Assembly (NCBI GenBank): GCA_963843645.1
Contig: CAWJLE010000001.1
Span: 372,001 to 436,000, forward strand
Source of the DNA: CAWJLE01 sp963843645
Lineage (GTDB): Bacteria > Chloroflexota > Anaerolineae > DAOTYC01
Direction of reading: 5' to 3'
DNA: 64,000 nt
Within the stretch, counting starts at the first letter, position 1; each line of letters begins with the position of its first letter. Below the pieces are notes generated by a model. The model searched no databases, had not been told where the DNA came from, and saw nothing but the letters and a program-made list of their open reading frames with translations. The translations under genes were made by a program, and so were the position numbers. Positions 1-8,868 of this stretch are shown here, piece after piece.

Positions 1-582
1 ATCCGTCCAAAAGGACATCCCCATCAGCCGTCCGCCGACGACCGCGGATGCGACCGGGTGCATCACGCCGAGGGACTGGCGCAGGATGAGCGCCTGGCGG
101 AGGCCCTCCGGGTCCTCGGGTGAGATGACGTAAGCCCGGCCGTGGGCGGCGACGAGCAGCTGGTTTTCACTGGGCTGGGTCGAGAAGAAGTAGGCGAGGC
201 CCAGGCCTTCGATGTGGCCGCGCCCGATGCGGTAGCCCGGCCAATGCAGCAGCGGCAGCGTCACGCGCCCCGTCGGCGTCGATACGGCCTGTACGTCGTG
301 GATCTCGGAGAGCGGGATGGTCGTTTCGTAGCCGGCCCAGTAGATGTGGAGCGCGTCGCGGTCCAGGATGTAGTACAGGCTGAAGTAGCCGTACGTCCAG
401 AAAGCCAGCACCGCCGCGACCACGATGGTTACGACGATGACCAGCCCGAAGCCGAAAGAAACCATGTTGATCGGGTTGTGCACGAGTAAGGCCGACCATC
501 CACCCACCGAGGCCAGTGCGACGACGGTCAACAGAATGCCGATCCATCCTCCCCAGGATGGGTGGATCTTCCAGAAGGACAT
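1..582 (-). CDS. PH-domain membrane protein, C-terminus cut by window edge
   Basis: An open frame of 194 codons runs from ATG at 582 off the left edge of the window with no stop. The N-terminus (MSFWKIHPSWGGW) leads into two hydrophobic segments at roughly residues 12-35 and 40-62. A soluble beta-rich part follows (YYILDRDALHIYWAGYE, then IPLSEIHDVQ, then RVTLPLLHWPGYRIGRG), which is the pattern of bacterial PH domains of the YdbS/bPH type: two membrane helices and one PH fold. Such proteins are membrane-anchored and mostly of unknown function. It lies 26 bp downstream of the nitroreductase on the same strand and may be cotranscribed with it. The family call is from pattern recognition only. 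Confidence 0.7.
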   Translation of the reverse strand, partial: MSFWKIHPSWGGWIGILLTVVALASVGGWSALLVHNPINMVSFGFGLVIVVTIVVAAVLAFWTYGYFSLYYILDRDALHIYWAGYETTIPLSEIHDVQAVSTPTGRVTLPLLHWPGYRIGRGHIEGLGLAYFFSTQPSENQLLVAAHGRAYVISPEDPEGLRQALILRQSLGVMHPVASAVVGGRLMGMSFWTD

Positions 583-608
583 GAAGGTTCTCCGATTAGA
601 CGTCAGAG

Positions 609-1130
609 CTAGTCGATGCGCGAGCTGACCTCGGACAACGAGCGGCGAGCGGTGCGGGCCTTCACCTGGTCCGCGGGATAGCCGAGCGTCACCATGGCCA
701 CAGGGCGCTGGTTCGGCGGCACGTCCAGCGCGGCCGCCGCGCGAGACTCGTCGAACGCGCCGATCCAGCACGTGCCGATCTCGAGCGCCGTCGCCATCAG
801 CAGGAGGGTCATCACCGCGGCCGCGGTATCCTGCAGGCTGTAGAGGTCCCGGCCGCGTGGGCCGTAGGTCGCAGCCGATTCGTCGGGTACCGCGCAGATG
901 ACGATGACGACCGGCGCCTCCAACAGCGACTGCTGGTTCCAGGCGGCTTCAGACAGAGCCGCCTTGACCGCGGTATTGTGCACGACCCAGAAATGCCACG
1001 GCTGTTTGTTGCCGGCCGAAGGAGCGGAAATCGCGGCCTCCAGGATGCGCTGAACGACCTTCGGCGAAATATCGTCGGAGCGGTAGTGCCGGACGCTGGC
1101 CCGCTTGGCAATGGCCTCCCATACTTCCAT
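609..1130 (-). CDS. Nitroreductase-family FMN oxidoreductase
   Basis: A 173-aa protein of typical length for small nitroreductases. The N-terminal motif RASVRHY and the following APSAGNKQPWHFWVV segment are the FMN-binding signature of the family (Arg-Ser-x-Arg, then Ser-Ala-Gly-N-x-Q-Pro-W). The C-terminal MVTLGYPAD motif is also typical. These enzymes are cytoplasmic homodimers that use NAD(P)H to reduce nitro compounds, quinones or flavins; the physiological substrate cannot be read from sequence. ATG at 1130 is preceded by an AAAGGAG Shine-Dalgarno, and a good promoter lies just upstream. It is the first gene of a short minus-strand unit with the PH-domain protein. Confidence 0.9.
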   Translation of the reverse strand: MEVWEAIAKRASVRHYRSDDISPKVVQRILEAAISAPSAGNKQPWHFWVVHNTAVKAALSEAAWNQQSLLEAPVVIVICAVPDESAATYGPRGRDLYSLQDTAAAVMTLLLMATALEIGTCWIGAFDESRAAAALDVPPNQRPVAMVTLGYPADQVKARTARRSLSEVSSRID

Positions 1131-1159
1131 GCGATTCTCCTTTCGCCATCGGCTCGTTC

Positions 1160-1188
1160 ATTATAGCAGGCTTCAGCGAGTGTAGCAA
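1160..1188 (-). promoter_or_regulatory. Promoter for the nitroreductase gene
   Basis: Reading the minus strand, TTGCTA (1188-1183), a 17-bp spacer and TATAAT (1165-1160) lie about 30 bp upstream of the nitroreductase ATG. The -10 is a perfect sigma70-type match and the -35 matches 4 of 6 positions. Confidence 0.7.
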
Positions 1189-1213
1189 CAACGACGGCGT
1201 TCCGCGGTCACCA

Positions 1214-1244
1214 AACTTCCGAAGTTTTGGAAACTTCGGAAGTT
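1214..1244. terminator. ACTTCCGAAGT-family hairpin after the ABC exporter
   Basis: An inverted repeat with 11-bp arms (AACTTCCGAAG and CTTCGGAAGTT) lies 6 bp past the stop of the ABC permease. It is one of about ten copies of the same palindrome family in the window. It lacks a clean T-tract, so a terminator role is inferred from position only. Confidence 0.55.
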
Positions 1245-1249
1245 CATTG

Positions 1250-2032
1250 TTACTTGATCAGCCGCTGGCGCATGAAGCGCAGCGACAGGTTGATCAACAC
1301 GAACGACACGACGGCCATCCACAGCAGGTCCCAGAGCAGTGCGGGGGTGACTTGGCCCATGACCAGGGCGCGGATGGGCTGCACGGCGTGCGTCAGCGGC
1401 GACAGCCAGGCCAGCCCCCGGATGTTCGGCGGCAGCCGGTCCAACGGAAAGAACACGCCGGAGAAGAAAAACATCGGCGTGATGCCCAGCGTGACGTAGT
1501 AGTTGAAAGCGTCGAAGGTGGGCACTTTGGACGTCACCACCATCGACAGCGAGGAGAACATCAGCCCTTCCAGGACGGCGACGATTGGGATGGCCAGCGC
1601 CCACCACGAGTGAATCAAGCCGAATGGGGCCAGCACGATCAGCACCACCGTGGACGAAATGAGCGCCCGCGTGGTGCCCCACAGGATCTCGCCGCCGATC
1701 ACGTCCTCCAGATTGCAGGGCGTGGCCAGGATAGCATCGAACGTCTTCTGGTAAACCATGCGCACGAAGGAGCCGTACGTGCACTCGAACGACGAAGCGT
1801 ACATGGCGCCCGTGGCGGCGAACGCCGGGGCCAGGAACTGGACGAAGGATACCCCGTCGATGTTCGACACGTAGTAGCCCAATCCCAGGCCCAGGGCCAG
1901 GATGCTCAACAGCGGCTCGACGAATGGCGGCCACAGCTCGGTCCTCCAGGCGTGCAGGAAGATGTCGCGGTCGCGCTGCCAGACCCGGTAGATCCGGTAC
2001 GACAGCTGAAAGATGGGCAGGTCGATCGTCAT
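1250..2032 (-). CDS. ABC-2 type transporter permease (DrrB-like)
   Basis: A 260-aa integral membrane protein with about six hydrophobic segments. The SFECTYGSFVRMVYQKTFDAILATP stretch (around residues 80-105) is typical of ABC-2 permeases of the DrrB/NodJ type, as is the loop near FNYYVTLGITPMFFFSGVFFP. The family pairs with a separate ATPase to export drugs, lipids or polysaccharides. ATG at 2032 is 18 bp downstream of the ATPase stop, so the two form an operon. The substrate is unknown. No defect is visible in the frame. Confidence 0.88.
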   Translation of the reverse strand: MTIDLPIFQLSYRIYRVWQRDRDIFLHAWRTELWPPFVEPLLSILALGLGLGYYVSNIDGVSFVQFLAPAFAATGAMYASSFECTYGSFVRMVYQKTFDAILATPCNLEDVIGGEILWGTTRALISSTVVLIVLAPFGLIHSWWALAIPIVAVLEGLMFSSLSMVVTSKVPTFDAFNYYVTLGITPMFFFSGVFFPLDRLPPNIRGLAWLSPLTHAVQPIRALVMGQVTPALLWDLLWMAVVSFVLINLSLRFMRQRLIK

Positions 2033-2050
2033 ATTCTCACAGTCCTCTGT

Positions 2051-2986
2051 TCATTCCAGTAAAGCCCGTCCCGTCAGGTGCAGGAACACGTCCTCCAGGG
2101 AGGACAGGCGGAAAGTATAATCGGGGCAGCAGCTCAGGTCCAGCGCCTGGCGCAAGGCGTCGGCGTCCGGCGTGTAGATGTAAAGGCTGTCGGCGACGGC
2201 ATCCACGGTCGCGCCGGTGGCCAGCGCCTGCTCCTGGACGGCCTCCAGCCCCGCGTTGAGGCTGTGCACTTCGAGCACCTGCGGCGGCAGGTAGCGCTTC
2301 ACGAGGTCGGGCGGCCCGCCCTCGGCCAGAATCACGCCGTCGTTGAGGATCACCAACCGGTCGCACAGTTGAGCCGCCTCATCCATGTAGTGCGTCGTCA
2401 GCACCATGGTCACGCCCTCGCTGCGCAGTTGCCGCAGCTTCTGCCAGACCAGGTGGCGCGCCTGGGGGTCCAGGCCGGTAGTCGGCTCGTCCAGGATGAT
2501 CAGCGCCGGCCGGTTCAGCATCGCGCGGCCGATCAGCAGGCGGCGCTTCATGCCGCCCGACAGCTCGCGAATGGCGCTGTCCCGGCGATCCCACAGCTGC
2601 CAGAACTCCAGCTCTTCGCGCGCTCGCTCCTGAGCCAGCGCGCCGGGCATATCGAAGTACCGGGCGTAGACCAGCAGGTTCTGCAGGACGCTCATGTCCT
2701 CGTCCAGGTTGTCTTCTTGGGGCACCACGCCAAGGCGCGCCTTGATGCGGCGCACGTCCTGGGCCGGGCTCATGCCCAGGACCGTGAGCAGGCCGGACGT
2801 GATCGGCGAGAAGCCGTAGATCATGCGCAGTGTTGTGGTCTTTCCGGCGCCGTTGGGCCCCAGGAAGCCGAAGCACTCGCCTGCGTACACGTCGAAATCG
2901 ATCCCCTTCACCGCCGTGTACCCATTGTACGCTTTCGTCAGTCCCCTCGCGGCGACGACGACGTCCTTCTCGTTTGGATCGCTCAT
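2051..2986 (-). CDS. ABC transporter ATP-binding protein (DrrA/NodI-like)
   Basis: A 311-aa ATPase. Walker A is GPNGAGKTTT, the signature is LSGGMKRRL, Walker B is LIILDEPTTGLD, and the switch region is TTHYMDEA, as in the DrrA/NodI family that works with ABC-2 permeases. A C-terminal extension of about 80 residues follows the nucleotide-binding domain, also typical. I place the start at ATG 2986 (MSDPNEKD) because it has a GGAG Shine-Dalgarno ten bases upstream; the frame stays open further upstream without a ribosome site. It drives export through the permease encoded just downstream. The substrate is not predictable. Confidence 0.9.
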   Translation of the reverse strand: MSDPNEKDVVVAARGLTKAYNGYTAVKGIDFDVYAGECFGFLGPNGAGKTTTLRMIYGFSPITSGLLTVLGMSPAQDVRRIKARLGVVPQEDNLDEDMSVLQNLLVYARYFDMPGALAQERAREELEFWQLWDRRDSAIRELSGGMKRRLLIGRAMLNRPALIILDEPTTGLDPQARHLVWQKLRQLRSEGVTMVLTTHYMDEAAQLCDRLVILNDGVILAEGGPPDLVKRYLPPQVLEVHSLNAGLEAVQEQALATGATVDAVADSLYIYTPDADALRQALDLSCCPDYTFRLSSLEDVFLHLTGRALLE

Positions 2987-3039
2987 GCACCACTCCGTAG
3001 TGTTGGTGAGATTTGCGACACTATGCTGGCGCCGCCGCG

Positions 3040-3232
3040 GCAAGTTCAGGAAACTCCGGAAGTTGCAGGACTCCAGAAGTCCGGGCTGGGCCTTCGGGTC
3101 CGGCAGGCCACTCCCGTCTCAAACTTCCGAAGATTTCAAAACTTGCCGTGACGGCATCGGCACGATGTCGGAAGTTTAGATTGAGACTTACGGTCCTCTG
3201 AACCTGAGCCTTCCTCAAACTTCGGGAGCCGG
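3040..3232. repeat. Degenerate ACTTCCGAAGT repeat cluster
   Basis: The gap between kdpD and the ABC ATPase holds several partial copies of the intergenic palindrome core (AACTCCGGAAGTT near 3050, AACTTCCGAAG near 3122, CGGAAGTTTAG near 3173, AAACTTCGGGAG near 3217). No gene or promoter is evident. Confidence 0.5.
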
Positions 3233-3234
3233 GT

Positions 3235-5877
3235 TTACCGCAGCGGGAGCGTGAAGCGAAAGGCGGCACCGCCGCCCGGGCGGTTCTCCGCCCAGATGCG
3301 GCCGCCGTGCGCTTCGACGATGCCCTGGCAGATGGCCAGGCCCAGCCCAGCCCCGGCCTGATCGCCGTGCTGCAGGCGATAGAACTTCTCGAAGACGCGG
3401 CGTTCCTCCCCCGGCGGCAATCCGGGCCCGTGGTCGGCCACCTCGACGGTCACCAGGTCGCCGTCCTGCCAGGCGGACAGGTCTATCGACGTCCCGTCGG
3501 GCGTATAGCAGCCCGCGTTCTCCAGCAGATTGAACAGCACTTGCTCGATCAGCACGCGATCCAGCGGCACCGGCGGCAGATCGTCCGGGAGGCGAACCAG
3601 CGTCGGATGCTCGCGCAACTGCTCTTCGGTGCGCTGCAGCGCCCCCGAGATCACCGTGTCCAGCGATTCCAGCTCCTTGTGAACCTGCATCGCGCCGGAT
3701 TCCAGCCGGCTCATGTCCAGCAGGTTCCGCACCAGGCCGCTCAGGCGCTCCGATTCGTCGACGATGACCTGAATCTCTTCGTAACGCGACGCCGAATCCA
3801 AATTCTCGTTGCTTTCCAGCAGGCTCTGCGCCGCGCTGCTGATCGCCGCCAGCGGCGTCTTCAGGCTCTGCGACACGGAGTTGAGCAGCAGGTTGCGCAG
3901 GCGCTCCGTCTCCATGCGGACCTGGGCCCGGCCCGCCTCCTCCGCCAGCCGGGCGCGCTCGATGGCCAACGCCGTCTGGTTGGCGAAGGTCTCCAGCAAC
4001 CGCACCTGCTCGGGCGACGGCACGTCGGGATGCTTCGGCTCCACGCGGAGCACTCCCAGCGTTCCCTGCGACGTGATCAGCGGCAGGTACAGCCCCCGGG
4101 CCGCCGGCAGCGTATGGCTGCCAAGGCCGGCCAGCTGCTTGTGCTCGAACGCCCATTGGGCGACGCTGAGCTCCTTGGCGTCGAACGGGCGGCCGCCACC
4201 GAGCGGCGACACGAGACCTTCCCCCGGATCAGGCAGCAGCACCACCGCCTGGCTGTCGAACAGCTCGCCGATACGCTGCTCCGCGGTCGACACGAGATTC
4301 TTCACCCCGCGCTTGCTGGCGAACTCCCGGCTCATCGCGTACAGCGCGGCCGTGCGGCGCTCACGTTCCCGCGCGGCGTGCGCCTGGAGCTGAACCTGAA
4401 CGGTCAGCCGGCTGATGACGATGGCCACGACCAGCATGACCGCCAGGGTAATCAGGAACTGCGTGTCCTCCACCTGGAAGCTCAGAAGCGGTGGAGAGAA
4501 GAAGAAATCGAAGGCGACCACGCTGAGCACCGAAGCCAGGATGGACGGGCCGCGCCCCAAATGGGCCGCCACCACCACGCCCAGCAGGTAGATCATCACC
4601 AGGTTGCTCAGATCCAGGCGGCCGTAGGTCAGTTCCGACGCAACCGTGCAGACGGCGACAGCCCCCACCGCCCACAGGTAGGCCGAGGTCCTGGTCTGAC
4701 GCGGCCGCGCGGGCGTCGAGACCGGCCGCGCATAGTCGGGATCACCCGAGATCACGTAGACGTCGATGGGGCCGCTGTGCCGCACAAGGTCGTCCACCAC
4801 GGAGCCGAGGAGCAGCTCCTTCCAGCGCGGATGGACCGGCTTGCCGATGATGATCTTCGTCACGTTGCGGGACCGCGCGTATGCCAGGATCTCCTCGCTG
4901 ACGTCCGGGCCGCTCAGCGTGACGACTTCGCCCCCCAGCCGCTCGGCCAGGTTCAGGGCCTGGCTCACGCGGTTGCGCTCCTCCTCGGACAGGCGGGCGC
5001 TCTCCGCGGTCTCCACGTACACCGCGATCCACTCTGCACCCAGCCCGGTCGCCATCCGCCGGGCGGCACGGACCAGCCGGGCCGACAGCGGGTTCGCGCT
5101 GACCATCACCAGGAGCCGCTCGCGGGCCGGCCAGGTCTGCGCGATGGCGTGGTCGCGCCGATAGCCCCGCAGCTTCTCGTCCACGCGGTCGGCGGTGCGG
5201 CGGAGCGCCAGCTCGCGCAAGGCCATCAGGTTGCCCGGGCGGAAGAAATTATGGATGGCCTCGGCCGACTGCTGGGGCACGTAAACCTTGCCCTCTTTCA
5301 GGCGCTGGATCAGGTCGTCGGGCGCCAGGTCGATCATTTCGATCTCGTCCGCGTTCTCGAGCACCGAATCCGGCACGGTCTCCCGGACGGTAATCCCGGT
5401 GATCTGCGAGACCACGTCGTTCAGGCTTTCGACGTGCTGGACGTTCACAGCGGTGTACACGTCGATGCCCGCATCCAGCAGCTCCAGCACGTCCTGCCAC
5501 CGCTTGGGGTGACGCATGCCGGGCGCGTTCGTATGGGCCAGCTCGTCGACGACCATCAGCTGCGGGTGGCGGGCGAGCGCGCGATCCAGATCGAACTCGC
5601 GCACGGTGATGCCACGGTATTCGACCTCCTGCAGCGGAAGTACCTCGAGCCCTTCCAGCAACGCTTCGGTCTCACGCCGGCCATGGCACTCCGCGTAGCC
5701 GACGACCACGTCCACCCCGGCAGCGCGCTGCTGCCGGGCGGCTTCGAGCATCGCGTACGTCTTGCCGACGCCGGCCGCCGGCCCGAAGAAGACCTTCAGC
5801 CGGCCGCAGCACTCGCGGGCCTCTTCGTGCTTCACGCGAGCCAACAATTCGTCAGGATTGGGCCGTTCGTCGTTCAT
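3235..5877 (-). CDS. kdpD: KdpD-type osmosensitive K+ sensor kinase lacking the phosphoacceptor His
   Basis: An 880-aa protein with full KdpD architecture. The N-terminal KdpD domain has Walker A GPAAGVGKT at about residues 32-40 and a VVDELAHTNAPG Walker B. A Usp domain (about 245-370), four membrane helices (about 400-490), a GAF-like region, a HisKA region and a HATPase with N box NLLENA, G1 DHGPGLP and G2 GAGLGLAI follow. The H box reads SVSQSLKTPL where KdpD has SxSHDLRTPL, so the phosphorylatable His is Gln670 and the next Asp is Ser. ATG at 5877 has an AAGGGG ribosome site. It lies downstream of kdpC, and no kdpE is present in the window. It may act without classic phosphotransfer; that is inference. 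Confidence 0.93.
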   Translation of the reverse strand: MNDERPNPDELLARVKHEEARECCGRLKVFFGPAAGVGKTYAMLEAARQQRAAGVDVVVGYAECHGRRETEALLEGLEVLPLQEVEYRGITVREFDLDRALARHPQLMVVDELAHTNAPGMRHPKRWQDVLELLDAGIDVYTAVNVQHVESLNDVVSQITGITVRETVPDSVLENADEIEMIDLAPDDLIQRLKEGKVYVPQQSAEAIHNFFRPGNLMALRELALRRTADRVDEKLRGYRRDHAIAQTWPARERLLVMVSANPLSARLVRAARRMATGLGAEWIAVYVETAESARLSEEERNRVSQALNLAERLGGEVVTLSGPDVSEEILAYARSRNVTKIIIGKPVHPRWKELLLGSVVDDLVRHSGPIDVYVISGDPDYARPVSTPARPRQTRTSAYLWAVGAVAVCTVASELTYGRLDLSNLVMIYLLGVVVAAHLGRGPSILASVLSVVAFDFFFSPPLLSFQVEDTQFLITLAVMLVVAIVISRLTVQVQLQAHAARERERRTAALYAMSREFASKRGVKNLVSTAEQRIGELFDSQAVVLLPDPGEGLVSPLGGGRPFDAKELSVAQWAFEHKQLAGLGSHTLPAARGLYLPLITSQGTLGVLRVEPKHPDVPSPEQVRLLETFANQTALAIERARLAEEAGRAQVRMETERLRNLLLNSVSQSLKTPLAAISSAAQSLLESNENLDSASRYEEIQVIVDESERLSGLVRNLLDMSRLESGAMQVHKELESLDTVISGALQRTEEQLREHPTLVRLPDDLPPVPLDRVLIEQVLFNLLENAGCYTPDGTSIDLSAWQDGDLVTVEVADHGPGLPPGEERRVFEKFYRLQHGDQAGAGLGLAICQGIVEAHGGRIWAENRPGGGAAFRFTLPLR

Positions 5878-6063
5878 AACCCACCCCTTGCCTGGCCTCA
5901 ACAGAGAACGACCGCCGTCGCATTGAGGCGCGCCCGGCGCATCTCACCTGACCGGGCCGCGACCCTTCGCAGAACTCACACAGCGTCCCACGTCGATTGC
6001 GCGCTGAAACGCCGTCGCTCGCAGTCCCGATCCGGCGGTTGGAAGAACCTATCGCCAGCGGAG

Positions 6064-6169
6064 ATCGGGCACACGTGTCGGGCGGCCCGCCCGTTGTCCG
6101 CGGATCAGGCAAACGTATCGGGCGGCCCGCCCGTTGTCCGCGGATCGGGCAGCCACATCGGGCGGCCCC
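6064..6169. repeat. 40-bp tandem repeat between kdpC and kdpD
   Basis: The block GGCGGCCCGCCCGTTGTCCG recurs at 6081 and 6121 with a shortened third copy at 6161, giving a 40-bp period and about 2.6 copies. The last copy abuts the kdpC stop codon. Each unit contains the palindrome GGGCGGCCCGCCC and may fold as a hairpin. Confidence 0.8.
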
Positions 6170-6741
6170 TACTTCAGCGCGTCCAGCGCCAGGTTCAGGT
6201 CCAGCACGTTGACGCGCGACTCACCCAGGAGGTACAGGGTGCGTCCGGTGACGTGCGTGTCGATCAGCTGGCGCACCACGGATTCGGCGATGCCGCGCGC
6301 CCGGGCCACGCGGGGCGCCTGATATCGCGCCGCCAGGACGCTGATGTCCGGATCCAGCCCGCTGCCGGAAGCGGTCACCAGGTCTATGGGCACGGGCAGC
6401 GGATTGTTCGGGTCCGCAGCCCTGAGCGCCGCCAGGCGGGCCTTCACCGCCGCGATCAACGCCGGGTTGGTCGGCCCCAGGTTCGAGCCGGCCGAGGCCG
6501 CGGCATCGTAGGGAAACGGCTCGGTGGCGGAGGGCCGGCCCCAGAAGTAGCGCGGATCGTCGAACGGCTGCCCGATCAGCGCCGAGCCGACCGGTCGGCC
6601 GTCCACGCGGATCAGGCTTCCGTTGGCCTGCCACGGAAACACGACCTGGGCGATGGCGGTCACCGCCAGCGGATAGATCAGGCCGGTGACGACAGAGAGC
6701 ACGACCAGGGACACGATGGCCGGACGCAATTGCCTGAGCAC
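6169..6741 (-). CDS. kdpC: K+-transporting ATPase subunit C
   Basis: A 190-aa protein, the usual KdpC length. It has one N-terminal membrane helix (IVSLVVLSVVTGLIYPLAVT) followed by KdpC signatures: SALIGQPF, then YFWGRPSAT, then DLVTASGSGLDPDIS and the C-terminal LGESRVNVLDLNLAL. KdpC stabilises ATP binding by KdpB in the KdpFABC pump. I chose GTG at 6741 because GAGGAG lies nine bases upstream; the frame stays open further upstream without a ribosome site. It begins 13 bp after the reconstructed kdpB stop. Unlike kdpA and kdpB, its frame is intact. Confidence 0.95.
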   Translation of the reverse strand: MLRQLRPAIVSLVVLSVVTGLIYPLAVTAIAQVVFPWQANGSLIRVDGRPVGSALIGQPFDDPRYFWGRPSATEPFPYDAAASAGSNLGPTNPALIAAVKARLAALRAADPNNPLPVPIDLVTASGSGLDPDISVLAARYQAPRVARARGIAESVVRQLIDTHVTGRTLYLLGESRVNVLDLNLALDALK

Positions 6742-6754
6742 GTTAGTGTACTCC

Positions 6755-8850
6755 TCACACCCATCCCAGGGCAAGCAGAATCGAAGTCGATGAGCTTGAT
6801 GCCGATGAACGGCACGACCAGCCCGCCCAGGCCGTAGATCAGCAGGTTGTCGCGGAGCAAGTCGCCGCGCCGACCGGCCGGTAGCGCACGCCCCGCAGCG
6901 CCAGCGGGATCAGGGCGACGATGATCAGCGCGTTGAAGATCACGGCCGACAGGATCGCGCTCCGCGGCGTGGCCAGGTGCATGACGTTCAGACGCGTTCA
7001 GCGCCGGATAGGTGCCGGCGAACGCCGCCGGGATGATGGCGAAGTACTTGGCCACGTCGTTGGCGATGCTGAAGGTCGTGAGCGCGCCGCGGGTCATCAG
7101 CAGCTGCTTGCCGATCTCCACGATCTCGATCAGCTTGGTCGGATTGGAGTCGAGATCGACCATGTTGCCGGCTTCCTTGGCCGCCTGGGTGCCGGTGTTC
7201 ATCGCCACAGCCACGTCGGCCTGGGCCAGCGCCGGCGCGTCGTTGGTGCCGTCGCCGGTCATCGCCACCAGCCGGCCGCCGGCCTGGTATTCGCGGATCA
7301 GCTTGAGCTTGCGCCTCGGGCGTGGCCTCGGCGAGGAAGTCGTCCACGCCGGCCTCGGCCGCGATGGCCGCGGCCGTCAGCGGGTTGTCGCCGGTGATCA
7401 TCACCGTCTTGATGCCCATGCGGCGCAGCTCGGCGAAGCGCTCGCGGATGCCGCCCTTGACGATGTCCTTGAGCTGGATCACGCCGAGCACGTGCGGAGC
7501 CTTCGGCCACGACCAGCGGCGTGCCGCCCTCGCGGGCGATCGCTTCCACGTGCGTTGCGCACCGTCGCGGGGAAATGACCGCCGGCCGCGGTGCACGTAG
7601 CGCTCGATCGCGTCGGCGGCGCCCTTTGCGGATCTGACGGCCGTTCGAGGTCCACGCCGCTCATGCGCGTCTGCGCGGTGAACGGCACGAACGTCGCGCC
7701 CAGCTCGTGCCGATGTCGCGCTCGCGCAGGCCGTATTTCTCCTTGGCCAGCACCACGATGCTGCGGCCCTCCGGCGTCTCATCGGCCAGAGAGGCGAGCT
7801 GCGCCGCATCGGCCAGCTGCGCCTCGGTCACGCCGTCGGCCGGGGATGAATTCCGTGGCCTGCCGGTTGCCCAGCGTGATCGTGCCGGTCTTGTCCAGCA
7901 GCAGCACGTCCACATCGCCGGCGGCTTCGACGGCGCGGCCCGACATGGCGATCACGTTGGCCTGGATCATGCGATCCATGCCGGCGATGCCGATGGCGGA
8001 CAGCAGCCCGCCGATGGTCGTCGGGATCAGGCAGACCAGCAGCGCCACCAGCACGGTCACCGTGATCGGCGCGCCCTGCCCGGCCGCCCGCACGCTGTAG
8101 AGCGAGAACGGCAGCAGCGTCACGCACACCAGCAGGAAGACGATCGTCAGCGCCGCCAGCAGGATGTTCAGCGCGATCTCGTTGGGGTCTTCTGTCGCTT
8201 GGCGCCCTCCACCATGGCGATCATGCGGTCGAGGAACGTCTCGCCCGGGTTGGCCGTGACCCGCACGACCAGCCAGTCGGAGAGCACGCGCGTGCCGCCG
8301 GTGACCGCGCTGCGGTCGCCGCCGCTCTCGCGGATGACCGGCGCGCTCTCGCCGGTGATGGCGCTTTCGTCCACCGAGGCGACGCCTTCGATCACCTCGC
8401 CGTCGCCGGGAATATAGTCGCCCGCCTCGACCAGCACGACGTCGCCCTTGCGCAGATCGTCGGCGGAGACCGTGGAGTAGCTCGCGCGCGGGTCCTGCGG
8501 GCCGTGCGGACGCGCCAGCTTCTTCGCCGCGACGTCGCGCCGGGCGTTGCGCAGCGTATCAGCCTGCGCCTTGCCGCGGCCCTCGGCCATCGCCTCGGCG
8601 AAGTTGGCGAACAGCACCGTGAACCACAGCCACAGCGCCACGCCCAGAATGAAACCCGCCGGCGTCTCGCCCCTGTCCGAGCAGCGCCTGGACGAACAGG
8701 GCAGTGGTGAGCACGACTGCCCACCTCCACCACGAACATCACCGGGTTGCGGGCCTGGTGCCGCGGATCCAGCTTGCGCACGGCGTCCACCGCGGCGCGC
8801 CGCAGAATGGGCCACTCGAACAGGGGGCGTCCCCTCGCTTGCACGGTCAT
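6755..8850 (-). pseudogene. kdpB: K+-transporting P-type ATPase subunit B, about 13 frameshifts as sequenced
   Basis: All KdpB landmarks are present in order but spread over three frames: the N-terminus RPLFEWPILRRAAVDAVRKL, then TPAGFILGVALWLWFTVL, the phosphorylation motif DKTGTIT (7895-7875), KTVMITGDN, GDGTNDAPALAQADVAVAMN and the C-terminal IYGLGGLVVPFIGIKLID. Conceptual repair needs about thirteen single-base changes, near 8721, 8672, 8186, 7845, 7712, 7640, 7580, 7555, 7500, 7315, 6993, 6862 and 6778. Many are extra bases in G/C runs. Repaired length is about 690 aa, as expected for the catalytic subunit. The conserved protein sequence argues for recent damage or sequencing error. ATG 8850 follows kdpA by 18 bp; the repaired stop is TGA at 6757-6755. 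Confidence 0.88.
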
Positions 8851-8868
8851 GATCTCATCTCGCGGACG

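Noticed and set aside
1214..1244. Calling every ACTTCCGAAGT palindrome a proven terminator
   Set aside because: They lack T-tracts and one lies inside an operon (41427); position is suggestive only, so confidence was kept near 0.55.
3307..6837. An 1,176-codon open frame on the plus strand opposite kdpD and kdpC
   Set aside because: It is antisense to a well-identified gene, has Gln/Arg/His-rich composition typical of high-GC shadow frames and no ribosome site.
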